Below are positions 7,149-13,670 of a stretch of DNA of 13,670 bases, piece after piece. Numbering within the stretch: the first letter of the stretch is position 1; every line of letters starts with the position of its first letter. Under the pieces are notes generated by a model. It had not been told where the DNA came from, ran no database searches, and was given only the letters and a program-made list of their open reading frames with translations. Position numbers and translations under genes: made by a program. Source of the stretch: Actinomycetes bacterium (GTDB lineage: Bacteria; Actinomycetota; Actinomycetes; Actinomycetales; Microbacteriaceae); contig JAEYAG010000191.1 of assembly GCA_023451265.1 (NCBI GenBank), positions 1-13,670 of the forward strand. The letters are read 5' to 3'.

Positions 7149-7184
7149 TTCCGGTGCCGGGCGCCCGCGCGCCCGGCACCGGAA
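7149..7184 (+). terminator. Perfect 16-bp hairpin between binding-protein and permease genes
   Basis: TTCCGGTGCCGGGCGC (7149-7164) and GCGCCCGGCACCGGAA (7169-7184) pair perfectly around a CCGC loop. The stem starts 12 bases after the stop codon at 7136. No T-run follows, so it is not a standard intrinsic terminator. In sugar ABC operons such structures often act as partial terminators or 3'-end stabilisers that keep the binding-protein message more abundant than the permease message. That role is inferred. Confidence 0.65.
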
Positions 7185-7213
7185 TCCCACCCTCACACCG
7201 TCCGGAGAACGCC

Positions 7214-8146
7214 ATGACGAGCGCCACCGCCGACCAGATCGGCTCCGCGACCCCCCGCCGACGCTCCAAGCTCGTGCTGCGCAACACGCTGCTGGGCTGG
7301 AGTTTCATCCTGCCGAACTTCCTCGGCTTCGCGATCATCACGCTCATCCCCGTCGTGACGCTGTTCTACGTCGCGCTGACCGATTTCAACATCTTCGGCA
7401 AGGGTGAGTTCATCGGCTTCGACAACTTCGTCAAGCTCATGAGCGACCCGCTGTTCCAGCGCTCGGTCGTCAACACCTTCTACTACGCGCTGCTGCATGT
7501 GCCGCTGACGATCGTCGTCTCGCTCGGTCTCGCCCTGCTGCTGAACACCAAGCTCCGCGGTGTCGCGTTCTTCCGCACCGCCGCGTTCTTCCCCTACATC
7601 ACCTCGATCGTCGCGATCGCGCTGGTGTGGAACCTGCTGTTCAGCCCCGACTACGGCCCCATCAACGAGTTCCTGCGGTTCATCGGCATCCAGAACCCTC
7701 CCGGCTGGCTGACCTCGCAGGAGTGGGCCATGCCCGCCATCGTCATCATCAGCACGTGGCGCGACATGGGCTACTACATGATCCTCTTCCTCGCGGGCCT
7801 GCAGACCGTGCCCCGCGAACTGTACGAAGCGGCGCGCATGGACGGCACCAACGCGTGGCAGCGGTTCTGGAACGTCACCCTCCCCGGCATCCGCCCCACC
7901 ATGTTCCTCGTGACGGTGCTGCTGACGATCGCCTCGTTCAAGATCTTCGACCTCATCATCGTGCTCTCGCCCGGCGGCACCGCCGCCCCCAACCAGGCGA
8001 CGGTCGTCCTGAGCCAGTTCATCTACCAGAAGGGCTTCATCGAGTCGAAGTTCGGCTACGCCTCCGCCGGAGCCGTCGTGCTGTTCATCATCTGCCTGGG
8101 CGCGACCGTCATCCAGTTCCTCGTCAACAAGAAGCGGAGTGCGTGA
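7214..8146 (+). CDS. Sugar ABC transporter permease, MalF/UgpA type
   Basis: A 310-residue integral membrane protein with six predicted helices. The first helix (about 28-55, GWSFILPNFLGFAIITLIP) follows a basic cytoplasmic N-terminus. The EAA loop that contacts the ATPase is clear: YEAARMDGTNAWQRFWNVTLP (about 204-224; key EAA, G and P residues conserved). Start ATG at 7214 has GGAG at 7204-7207. It pairs with the following permease to form the channel of a CUT1-class oligosaccharide importer. Its TGA overlaps the next ATG by one base (TGATG), as expected for a 1:1 heterodimer. Confidence 0.94.
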   Translation: MTSATADQIGSATPRRRSKLVLRNTLLGWSFILPNFLGFAIITLIPVVTLFYVALTDFNIFGKGEFIGFDNFVKLMSDPLFQRSVVNTFYYALLHVPLTIVVSLGLALLLNTKLRGVAFFRTAAFFPYITSIVAIALVWNLLFSPDYGPINEFLRFIGIQNPPGWLTSQEWAMPAIVIISTWRDMGYYMILFLAGLQTVPRELYEAARMDGTNAWQRFWNVTLPGIRPTMFLVTVLLTIASFKIFDLIIVLSPGGTAAPNQATVVLSQFIYQKGFIESKFGYASAGAVVLFIICLGATVIQFLVNKKRSA

Positions 8147-9060
8147 TGTCCACGTCTGATCTCGTCGTCGGCGCTTCCATCGCGGACGTCTCATCCGATC
8201 GCCCGGGCGTCGACCCGACCCCGCGGCCGAAGCCCGCGCGCGGCAACGCCATGCGCATCGTCGGCAGCATCCTGCTGACCCTCTTCGCCCTGGCCCTGCT
8301 CGTCCCCTTCGCGTGGATGGTGCTGAGCTCGTTCAAGGACTCCAACGAGGTGTTCTCCGTCCCGGTGAAGTGGCTGCCGGAGACGTGGCACTGGGAGCAC
8401 TACATCGAGCTGTGGACCAAGACCGACATGGCCACGTGGCTGCGCAACACGATCGTGCTGTCGGTGGTCGTCACGTTCCTGCAGCTGCTGACCGGCTCGT
8501 TCGCCGCCTACGGCTTCGCCAAGGTGCGCTTCCCCGGGCGCGACGTCCTGTTCCTCGTCTACCTCGGCACCATCGCGGTGCCGTGGCAGTCCTACATGAT
8601 CCCGCAGTACATCATGATGGCGCAGGCGAAGCTGACGAACACCCTGCTCGCGATCATCGTGCTGCAGGCGTTCGGCGCGTTCGGCGTCTTCCTCATGAAG
8701 CAGTACTTCGAGTCGATCCCCGAAGAGCTGAGCGAGGCGGCGCGTCTGGACGGCCTGAACGAGTACTCGATCTGGGCGCGCATCATGCTGCCGCTGTCGG
8801 TGCCGGCTCTCGCGTCGCTGGGCCTGCTGACGTTCGTCAACACCTGGAACGACTACCTCGGGCCGTTGCTGTACCTGCGGAGCAAGGAGAACTGGACGGT
8901 CCAGCTCGGGCTGAAGAACTTCGTCGCGAACAACCTGGATGCCGACTACGCGATGCTTTTCACCGGGCTCACGGTCTCGGTCATCCCGATCGCGATCATC
9001 TTCCTCGTCGGCCAGCGCTACTTCGTGGAGGGCATCGCGACCTCCGGGATGAAGGGCTGA
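8146..9060 (+). CDS. Sugar ABC transporter permease, MalG/UgpE type
   Basis: A 304-residue permease with a cytoplasmic N-terminal stretch of about 35 residues rich in Pro and Arg, then six helices, the first at about 38-60 (GSILLTLFALALLVPFAWMV). The EAA loop reads SEAARLDGLNEYSIWARIMLP (about 196-216). The ATG at 8146 overlaps the previous stop and is preceded by GGAG at 8136-8139, 6 bases away; a GTG immediately upstream at 8143 is a less likely start. With the preceding protein it forms the membrane channel. No ATP-binding subunit gene follows, so a shared multi-sugar ATPase (MsiK/MsmK type) is probably used. Confidence 0.94.
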   Translation: MSTSDLVVGASIADVSSDRPGVDPTPRPKPARGNAMRIVGSILLTLFALALLVPFAWMVLSSFKDSNEVFSVPVKWLPETWHWEHYIELWTKTDMATWLRNTIVLSVVVTFLQLLTGSFAAYGFAKVRFPGRDVLFLVYLGTIAVPWQSYMIPQYIMMAQAKLTNTLLAIIVLQAFGAFGVFLMKQYFESIPEELSEAARLDGLNEYSIWARIMLPLSVPALASLGLLTFVNTWNDYLGPLLYLRSKENWTVQLGLKNFVANNLDADYAMLFTGLTVSVIPIAIIFLVGQRYFVEGIATSGMKG

Positions 9061-9063
9061 ACG

Positions 9064-9714
9064 GTGCGCTTCGACAAGATCCAGGGAGCGCTCGATGTGC
9101 TCGGGGTGGCCGTCGCGGTCAACGTCCTGCTCGCGGTGACGGCGGCGCCGCTCATCGCCGTCGTGATGTTCACCGACGCGTTCGCCCTGTGGCCTCTCGT
9201 CGCGCTCACCGCGGTGCTCGCCGCGCCCGGACTCACCGCGGCGTTCACGGTGTTCGCCGCGCCGCAAGAGAAGGTGTTCCGCTCCTTCTGGCGCGGGTAC
9301 CGCGCGACCTGGCGGCGTGCGAGCGCGATCGCCGCCGGGGCCGTGCTCATCGCGGTCGTCCTGGTCGTAGACGTGCGCTTCTTCGCCGACACCGCGTTCG
9401 CGCAGGCGGCGATGGTCGTGCTGGTGGTCACGGGGCTGCTCGTGGCCGGCACCGCGCTGCTCGCCCTCGCCGCGATCGCGGAGCACCCCGGCATCCGCCT
9501 GCGCGAGGCCATCGGACGCGGCGCGTGGTTCGGCGTGCGGCGCTGGTACCTCACGGCGGTCAGCCTCGTCGTGCTCGTCGTCTACGCCGCCGCGTTCGTC
9601 ACCCTGCCGCTCCTCGCCCTGTCCGTGCTCGCCGCGCCCGTGCTCTACCTGGCGTGGACCAACAGCCGCTACACCCTGCACCCCGCGGCCCCGCTCGCCG
9701 ACGTGCGCGCCTGA
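9064..9714 (+). CDS. DUF624 (YesL-like) membrane protein
   Basis: A 216-residue, very hydrophobic protein with about five membrane segments (near 10-35, 40-65, 87-105, 113-137 and 162-195). A conserved polar loop holds FRSFWRGYRATWRRA (about 72-86), typical of the DUF624/YesL family. The function is unknown; YesL-type genes repeatedly sit next to CUT1 sugar permeases and glycan-degrading enzymes, for example in the Bacillus rhamnogalacturonan locus, which suggests a transporter accessory or assembly role. GTG start at 9064 is 3 bases after the permease stop, with AAGGG at 9052-9056 inside the end of that gene, so translation is probably coupled. The family assignment rests on length, topology, the loop motif and context. 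Confidence 0.78.
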   Translation: MRFDKIQGALDVLGVAVAVNVLLAVTAAPLIAVVMFTDAFALWPLVALTAVLAAPGLTAAFTVFAAPQEKVFRSFWRGYRATWRRASAIAAGAVLIAVVLVVDVRFFADTAFAQAAMVVLVVTGLLVAGTALLALAAIAEHPGIRLREAIGRGAWFGVRRWYLTAVSLVVLVVYAAAFVTLPLLALSVLAAPVLYLAWTNSRYTLHPAAPLADVRA

Positions 9715-9733
9715 CCCTCAGAAAGACTCCTCC

Positions 9734-10945
9734 ATGCCTTCGACTCCCCGCACCGGAGCCCCCGCCACGCAGTCCACGGCGTCGCCGACCACGACCGCGG
9801 CGCTGGATGCTGCGCTGTCGACCGTGCGACGCAACATCAGCCTGCACGGTGACCTGTACCCCGACGACACCACGACCGATGATCGCTACCCGATCCGCCC
9901 GGCCGTCCCCGGCTTCGCGGCGGGCGAGAACCGGGGCTGGACGACGAGCTTCTGGCCGGGTCAGCAGTGGCTCGCGTGGGAGCTCACCGGCGACGAGGAG
10001 TTCCGCGCCGCGGCCCTGCGTCACGCCGTCGACTTCGCCGCGCGCGTGCGCGGCGAGAAGGATCTCGACACGCACGACCTCGGGTTCCTCTACAGCCTCG
10101 GCTCGCTGACCGCCGCGCGGATGGCCCCCGACGAGGCCTCCCGCGCCGACGCCCGCGCCGCCGCGTTGGATGCCGCGGACCACCTCATGCGGCGCTTCCT
10201 CGAGCCGGCGGGGATCATCCAGGCCTGGGGCGACCTGTCCGACCCGCGTCAGGCGGGCCGCACGATCATCGACAGCCTGATGAACATGCCGCTGCTGTCG
10301 TGGGCGCACGCGGAGACCGGCGACGAGCGCTACGCGGATGCCGTCCGCCGCCACACGACGCAGCTGCGCGAGAACATCCTGCGCGCCGACGACTCGACCT
10401 TCCACACGTTCTATTGGGACACCGAGACCGGCGAGCCGCTGCGAGGCGCGACCGAGCAGGGCGCGTTCGACGACTCGTGCTGGGCGCGCGGTCAGGCGTG
10501 GGGCGTCTACGGCTTCGCAATCAACCACCGTGCGACGGGCGACCCGGCGCTGCTGGAGGCGGCGTGGCGCTGCGCGGAGTACTTCCTCGCGCACCTGCCC
10601 GCCGACGGCGTGCCGTACTGGGACCTCGTCTACACCGACGAGAACCCGGCGCCGCGCGACAGCTCGGCCGGGGCGATCGCGGCGTGCGGGTTCCTCGAGC
10701 TCGCCGCCGTCGACACCGACCCGGAGCGCGCGGCCCGCGCCCGCGGGATCGCCGAGACCCTCGTCGCCGACCTCATCGCGGGGTACACGCCCGAGCGCCC
10801 GGAGGACGCCGACGCCCTGCTGCTGCACAGCGTCTACGACCTGCCGAAGGACAACGGCGTCGACGAGGGCACCCTCTGGGGCGACTACTTCTACCTCGAG
10901 GCGCTGACCCGGCTCCACAAGCCCGAGTGGGTGACGTACTGGTGA
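9734..10945 (+). CDS. GH88-type unsaturated glucuronyl hydrolase
   Basis: A 403-residue (alpha/alpha)6 enzyme of the GH88 type. It hydrates the C4-C5 double bond of the unsaturated uronate left by a lyase; the product collapses to a free saccharide and 4-deoxy-5-keto-uronate. Visible family features are GWTTSFWPGQQWLAWELTG (68-86), HDLGFLYS with D115 (matching Asp88 of the Bacillus UGL) and TIIDSLMNMPLL with D180 (matching catalytic Asp149). WARGQAWGVYGF and the later RDSSAGAIAACG line the active site in known members. The first ~25 residues are a Pro/Thr/Ala-rich stretch, not a signal peptide, so the enzyme is cytoplasmic. It overlaps the next gene by 4 bases (GTGA). Its presence supports a glycosaminoglycan-like or glucuronan substrate; GH105 is the alternative family but the motifs favour GH88. 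Confidence 0.9.
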   Translation: MPSTPRTGAPATQSTASPTTTAALDAALSTVRRNISLHGDLYPDDTTTDDRYPIRPAVPGFAAGENRGWTTSFWPGQQWLAWELTGDEEFRAAALRHAVDFAARVRGEKDLDTHDLGFLYSLGSLTAARMAPDEASRADARAAALDAADHLMRRFLEPAGIIQAWGDLSDPRQAGRTIIDSLMNMPLLSWAHAETGDERYADAVRRHTTQLRENILRADDSTFHTFYWDTETGEPLRGATEQGAFDDSCWARGQAWGVYGFAINHRATGDPALLEAAWRCAEYFLAHLPADGVPYWDLVYTDENPAPRDSSAGAIAACGFLELAAVDTDPERAARARGIAETLVADLIAGYTPERPEDADALLLHSVYDLPKDNGVDEGTLWGDYFYLEALTRLHKPEWVTYW

Positions 10946-11823
10946 GGCTCGTCACCGTCCGCACGCCGGAGGGCCTCCGCGCCGGGGTCGTCCGGGACAT
11001 CGCCGGCACCGACCGCGTGGCGCTGCTGCCGCACGCCGTCGTCGACGTGCTGGCCGATGCCGACGGCGGCGCGGCGCGGACGCGCGCGGCGGATGCCGCG
11101 GCATCCGTCACCGCCTCCTCGCCGGCGCTCGCCGAGCTCGACCTCGCGGCGCCCGTCACGCCCGGCAAGATCCTCTGCCTCGGCTACAACTACCGCGGGC
11201 ACGTTCCCGACGGGGTCGACCCCACCGCGAACGACCCGGAGTTCCCCGACGTGTTCGTGAAGACCCCGAACACGCTTGCCGGTCCGCATGATCCCGTCGT
11301 GCTGCCGACCGGAGCGACGGATGCCGACTACGAAGGCGAGCTCGCGATCGTCATCGGTCGCCGCGCGCACGAGGTGGCACTCGACGATGCCCTCGCGCAC
11401 GTCGGCGGGTACACGATCCTCAACGACGTGTCCGACCGGGCGTGGCAGCGCCGGCAGAGCCAGTGGGCGCTCGGCAAGTGCTCCGACGGGTTCGCGCCGC
11501 TCGGTCCGTGGATCACGACGGCCGACGCCGCACCCGACCCGCAGGACGTGCTCGTCGAGGTCGTGCGCGACGGCGTCGTCACGGTGTCGCAGTCGACGTC
11601 GACGACGATCTTCTCCGTCGCCTTCGTCGTGCACCACCTCAGCCAGGTGATGACGCTCGAGCCGGGCGACGTCATCTCCACCGGCACGCCGCAGAAGCTG
11701 CCGGAGGCCCAGGCATCCCACCGCCCGCTCGCGCCCGGCGACGCCGTCACCGTCCGCATCACCGGCCTCGGTGAGCTCACGACCCGCTTCATCGCCCCGC
11801 CGATCTCTGGAGTGAACGCATGA
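10942..11823 (+). CDS. Fumarylacetoacetate hydrolase (FAH) family protein
   Basis: A 293-residue enzyme with a short N-terminal domain and a C-terminal FAH fold from about residue 72. Visible are GKILCLGYNYRGH (75-87), PDVFVKTPNTLAGP (102-115) and the metal-binding set E131 and E133 (YEGELAIVIG) with D162 (LNDVSDRAW). QWALGKCSDGFAPLGPW follows at 174-190, and GDVISTGTP near 242-250. Members cleave the C-C bond of 1,3-diketo acids or decarboxylate/isomerise related compounds, with Mg or Mn. The GTG at 10942 overlaps the GH88 stop and its TGA overlaps the KduD ATG, so it is tightly co-translated with uronate enzymes. No step in the standard Kdu pathway needs it. It may hydrolyse a 2,4-diketo-3-deoxy sugar acid to pyruvate plus a C3 acid, by analogy with L-fucose and L-rhamnose pathways; this is inference. 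Confidence 0.88.
   Translation: MRLVTVRTPEGLRAGVVRDIAGTDRVALLPHAVVDVLADADGGAARTRAADAAASVTASSPALAELDLAAPVTPGKILCLGYNYRGHVPDGVDPTANDPEFPDVFVKTPNTLAGPHDPVVLPTGATDADYEGELAIVIGRRAHEVALDDALAHVGGYTILNDVSDRAWQRRQSQWALGKCSDGFAPLGPWITTADAAPDPQDVLVEVVRDGVVTVSQSTSTTIFSVAFVVHHLSQVMTLEPGDVISTGTPQKLPEAQASHRPLAPGDAVTVRITGLGELTTRFIAPPISGVNA
11091..11106. repeat. 16-bp perfect palindrome inside the FAH gene
   Basis: GGATGCCG is followed immediately by CGGCATCC, a gap-free palindrome within the codons for residues about 50-56. It combines both orientations of a hexamer (GGATGC/GCATCC) that is frequent across the window. It is probably a product of that sequence bias and the Asp-Ala-Ala-Ala-Ser coding; a regulatory role is not supported. 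Confidence 0.45.
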
Positions 11824-12584
11824 TCCTCGACGCCTTCCGTCTCGACGGCCGCACCGCCCTCGTCACCGGCTCGAGCCGGGGCCTCGGCCAGGGCGCCGCC
11901 GTCGCGCTCGCCGAAGCCGGCGCCGACATCGCCCTCCTCGACCGGGGCGACGCGACCGAGACCGCCGCGGCGATCGAGGCGCTCGGCCGCCGCGTGCACC
12001 GCGTGCAGCTCGACTTCGTGTCCGCCGCGCCGGAGGACTACGCCGCCGCCGTCGCCGAGATCGAACAGGCCCTCGCGCCCGTCGACATCCTCGTCAACAA
12101 CGCCGGCACGATCCGTCGGGCACCCGCCGCAGAGCACCCGGTGAGCGACTGGGACGACGTTCTCGCCGTCAACCTCGACTCGGTGTTCCACCTGTCGCAG
12201 GCGGTCGGGCGCGGCATGATCGCGCGCGGCCACGGCCGCATCGTCAACGTGGCGTCGATGCTGTCGTTCCAGGGCGGCATCCTCGTTCCCGGCTACACCG
12301 CCAGCAAGCACGCCGTATCGGGCCTCACGAAGGCGCTCGCGAACGAGTGGGCCGCCTCCGGCGTCACGGTCAACGCGATCGCACCCGGCTATATGGCCAC
12401 CGACAACACCGCGCCGCTGCGCGCCGACGATGACCGCGCCGCGTCGATCCTGTCGCGCATCCCGGCCGGGCGCTGGGGAACGCCCGGCGACCTGCAGGGC
12501 GCGTTCGTTTTCCTGGCATCCGACGCCGCGGCATACGTGACCGGCGCGATCATCCCCGTCGACGGCGGCTGGCTCGTCCGCTGA
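11820..12584 (+). CDS. kduD: 2-dehydro-3-deoxy-D-gluconate 5-dehydrogenase (KduD), SDR family
   Basis: A 254-residue short-chain dehydrogenase of classical length. The nucleotide-binding motif TGSSRGLG is at 16-23, NNAG at 93-96, N118, and the catalytic S146, Y159 and K163 (YTASK). NNAGTIRRAPA and SFQGGILVPGYTASKH are typical of KduD, which uses NAD(P)H to interconvert 2,5-diketo-3-deoxygluconate and 2-keto-3-deoxygluconate in the cytoplasm. The ATG overlaps the FAH stop (ATGA). The next gene is KduI, which makes its substrate, so the assignment is strongly supported by context. A related SDR activity, 2-keto-3-deoxy-sugar-acid 4-dehydrogenase, is the main alternative and would suit the FAH neighbour. 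Confidence 0.9.
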   Translation: MILDAFRLDGRTALVTGSSRGLGQGAAVALAEAGADIALLDRGDATETAAAIEALGRRVHRVQLDFVSAAPEDYAAAVAEIEQALAPVDILVNNAGTIRRAPAAEHPVSDWDDVLAVNLDSVFHLSQAVGRGMIARGHGRIVNVASMLSFQGGILVPGYTASKHAVSGLTKALANEWAASGVTVNAIAPGYMATDNTAPLRADDDRAASILSRIPAGRWGTPGDLQGAFVFLASDAAAYVTGAIIPVDGGWLVR

Positions 12585-12615
12585 GCCGCGCCCACCCAGC
12601 ATCCGACCCTTCGAG

Positions 12616-12621
12616 AAGGAG
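12616..12621 (+). promoter_or_regulatory. Ribosome binding site of kduI
   Basis: AAGGAG lies 6 bases before the ATG at 12628, near-ideal spacing. It supports strong independent initiation after the 43-base gap that follows kduD. Confidence 0.65.
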
Positions 12622-12627
12622 AACCCC

Positions 12628-13503
12628 ATGAGCGAGACGCACATCCCGCAGCGATACGCGACGAACCCGGCGCAGATCCCCGGCATGACCACGGCGCAGC
12701 TGCGCGACACGTACCTCATCGAGGACGTCTTCGTCCCCGGCGAGATCCGCCTGACGTACACGCACCACGATCGCGTCGTGCTCGGCGGCGCCGTGCCCGC
12801 CGGCGACGAGCTCGTGCTCACGGGCTACCCCGAGATCCGGTCGGACTACTTCCTCGAGCACCGTGAGCTCGGCGTCATCAACGTCGGGGGCACCGGCGCG
12901 GTCATCGCCGACGGCGAGACCTACGAGCTCGTGAAGGGCGCGTGCCTGTACCTCGGCCGCGGCGTGAAGGACGTGCGGTTCCTGGACGCTTCGGCTCCTT
13001 CGTCGCTCAGCGCAGGCCAGGACGGATCCGGCGGCGCGCAGTTCTACCTCTTCTCCGCTCCCGCGCACACCTCGTACCCGACGCAGCTCGTGCGTCCCGG
13101 CGAGGGCAACGTCCGCGAGCTCGGCGATCAGCTGACGAGCAATCGCCGCACACTCAACCAGTACATCCACGAGAACGGCATCCGCAGCTGCCAGATCGTG
13201 ATGGGTGTGACCGAACTGCACCCGGGCTCGATGTGGAACACCATGCCCGCGCACACGCACGATCGCCGCACCGAGTGCTACCTGTACTTCGACGTGCCGG
13301 AGGACGCCCGCGTCATCCACCTGCTCGGCGAGCGTGAGGAGACGCGTCACCTGGTCGTCGCCGATCGTCAGGCGATCATCTCGCCGTCGTGGTCGCTGCA
13401 CTCGGGTGTCGGAACCGCGGCATACTCGTTCGTGTGGGCGATGGCGGGCGAGAACCAGGCATTCGACGACATGGACGCCGCCCCCGTCACCGACCTGAAG
13501 TGA
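12628..13503 (+). CDS. kduI: 5-dehydro-4-deoxy-D-glucuronate isomerase (KduI)
   Basis: A 291-residue cupin-type isomerase, slightly longer than the E. coli enzyme of about 278. The zinc site is intact: H209 and H211 with E216 in MPAHTHDRRTECYLYF, and H258 in SPSWSLHSG. It converts 4-deoxy-5-keto-uronate (released after GH88 action) into 2,5-diketo-3-deoxygluconate, the substrate of KduD. The segment EIRLTYTHHDRVVLGGAVP (39-57) and the GACLYLGRG turn are also family-typical. The last codons overlap the following kinase by 4 bases (GTGA at 13500). Assignment is very secure. Confidence 0.96.
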   Translation: MSETHIPQRYATNPAQIPGMTTAQLRDTYLIEDVFVPGEIRLTYTHHDRVVLGGAVPAGDELVLTGYPEIRSDYFLEHRELGVINVGGTGAVIADGETYELVKGACLYLGRGVKDVRFLDASAPSSLSAGQDGSGGAQFYLFSAPAHTSYPTQLVRPGEGNVRELGDQLTSNRRTLNQYIHENGIRSCQIVMGVTELHPGSMWNTMPAHTHDRRTECYLYFDVPEDARVIHLLGEREETRHLVVADRQAIISPSWSLHSGVGTAAYSFVWAMAGENQAFDDMDAAPVTDLK

Positions 13504-13670
13504 CCGGCGCGGGCCGCCGCGTGCTCCTCGCGGCGGGGGAGACGATGGCGATGGTCGCGCCGGTCGCGGCCGAGTCGGTGGAGGATGCGGAGCTGTTCCG
13601 CATCGACGCCGGCGGCGCGGAATCGAACGTCGCCGCGCACGTCGCGGCGCTCGGCCACCCGGCGCGGTGG
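13500..13670 (+). CDS. PfkB-family sugar kinase, probable 2-keto-3-deoxygluconate kinase (5' part)
   Basis: The first 57 codons of an open frame that runs off the right edge. It starts at a GTG overlapping the kduI stop (GTGA), with no other in-frame start so well coupled. Residues 9-20 (LLAAGETMAMVA) match the first strand of PfkB kinases, and FRIDAGGAESNVAAHVAALG (33-52) is the substrate-binding GG.xxNVA motif of ribokinase/KdgK-type enzymes. Following KduI and KduD, the expected reaction is phosphorylation of KDG to KDPG, ready for an aldolase. The ATP-binding C-terminal half lies outside the window, so KdgK versus another PfkB kinase cannot be settled here. Confidence 0.83.
   Translation, partial: MTGAGRRVLLAAGETMAMVAPVAAESVEDAELFRIDAGGAESNVAAHVAALGHPARW

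Noticed and set aside
3723..7196. Very long open frame (over 1100 codons) on the minus strand opposite the DUF2264 and binding-protein genes
   Set aside because: Its product is Arg/Val/Gly-rich low-complexity sequence with no recognisable domain. Such antisense frames arise automatically in GC-rich DNA opposite genes with G/C third positions, and the plus-strand genes have clear family motifs.
8191..9681. Minus-strand open frame opposite the second permease and DUF624 genes
   Set aside because: Product is an Arg/His/Glu/Asp-rich string with no family features; it is a shadow of the hydrophobic plus-strand proteins.
11328..12821. Minus-strand open frame of about 500 codons across FAH, KduD and KduI
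   Set aside because: It crosses three well-supported plus-strand genes and has no recognisable domain or ribosome site.

Overview
The window is very GC-rich, almost gap-free DNA with GTG/ATG starts and strong G/C third-codon bias. The recurring hexamer GGATGC/GCATCC and the gene content suggest an actinobacterium, most likely of the family Microbacteriaceae (Microbacterium-like). That assignment is an inference from composition, not from a marker gene. The window is one coherent catabolic locus for uronic-acid-containing oligosaccharides, made of two divergent operons that meet in a compact control region at about 3715-3857.

The leftward operon (minus strand, 3714 down to the left edge) encodes a heparinase II/III-family lyase without a signal peptide, a chimeric regulator with a DeoR-type DNA-binding head and a LacI-type sugar-sensing body, and a hexapeptide-repeat acyltransferase cut by the window edge. 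The three genes are joined by 4-base stop/start overlaps. The rightward operon (plus strand, 3858 to beyond the right edge) encodes in order a DUF2264 protein, a lipoprotein sugar-binding protein, two ABC permeases, a DUF624 (YesL-like) membrane protein, a GH88-type unsaturated uronyl hydrolase, a fumarylacetoacetate-hydrolase (FAH) family enzyme, KduD, KduI, and the start of a PfkB-family kinase that is probably 2-keto-3-deoxygluconate (KDG) kinase.

Proposed flow: oligosaccharides are captured by the lipoprotein and imported by the permeases. No ATPase is encoded here, so a shared one elsewhere is likely. Inside the cell the heparinase-family lyase and perhaps the DUF2264 protein trim the chain. 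The GH88 enzyme releases 4-deoxy-5-keto-uronate, KduI isomerises it, KduD reduces it to KDG, and the kinase makes KDPG. The FAH enzyme has no place in this textbook route, yet it is translationally coupled on both sides; it is the most interesting metabolic question here.

The control region holds back-to-back promoters whose -35 boxes are only 4 bp apart, a perfect 22-bp palindrome at the predicted rightward transcription start, and a leftward promoter placed so that the heparinase mRNA would be leaderless. A perfect 16-bp-stem hairpin lies between the binding-protein and permease genes. There is no gene-free stretch longer than about 150 bases. No RNA genes, insertion sequences, CRISPR arrays or attachment sites were seen.
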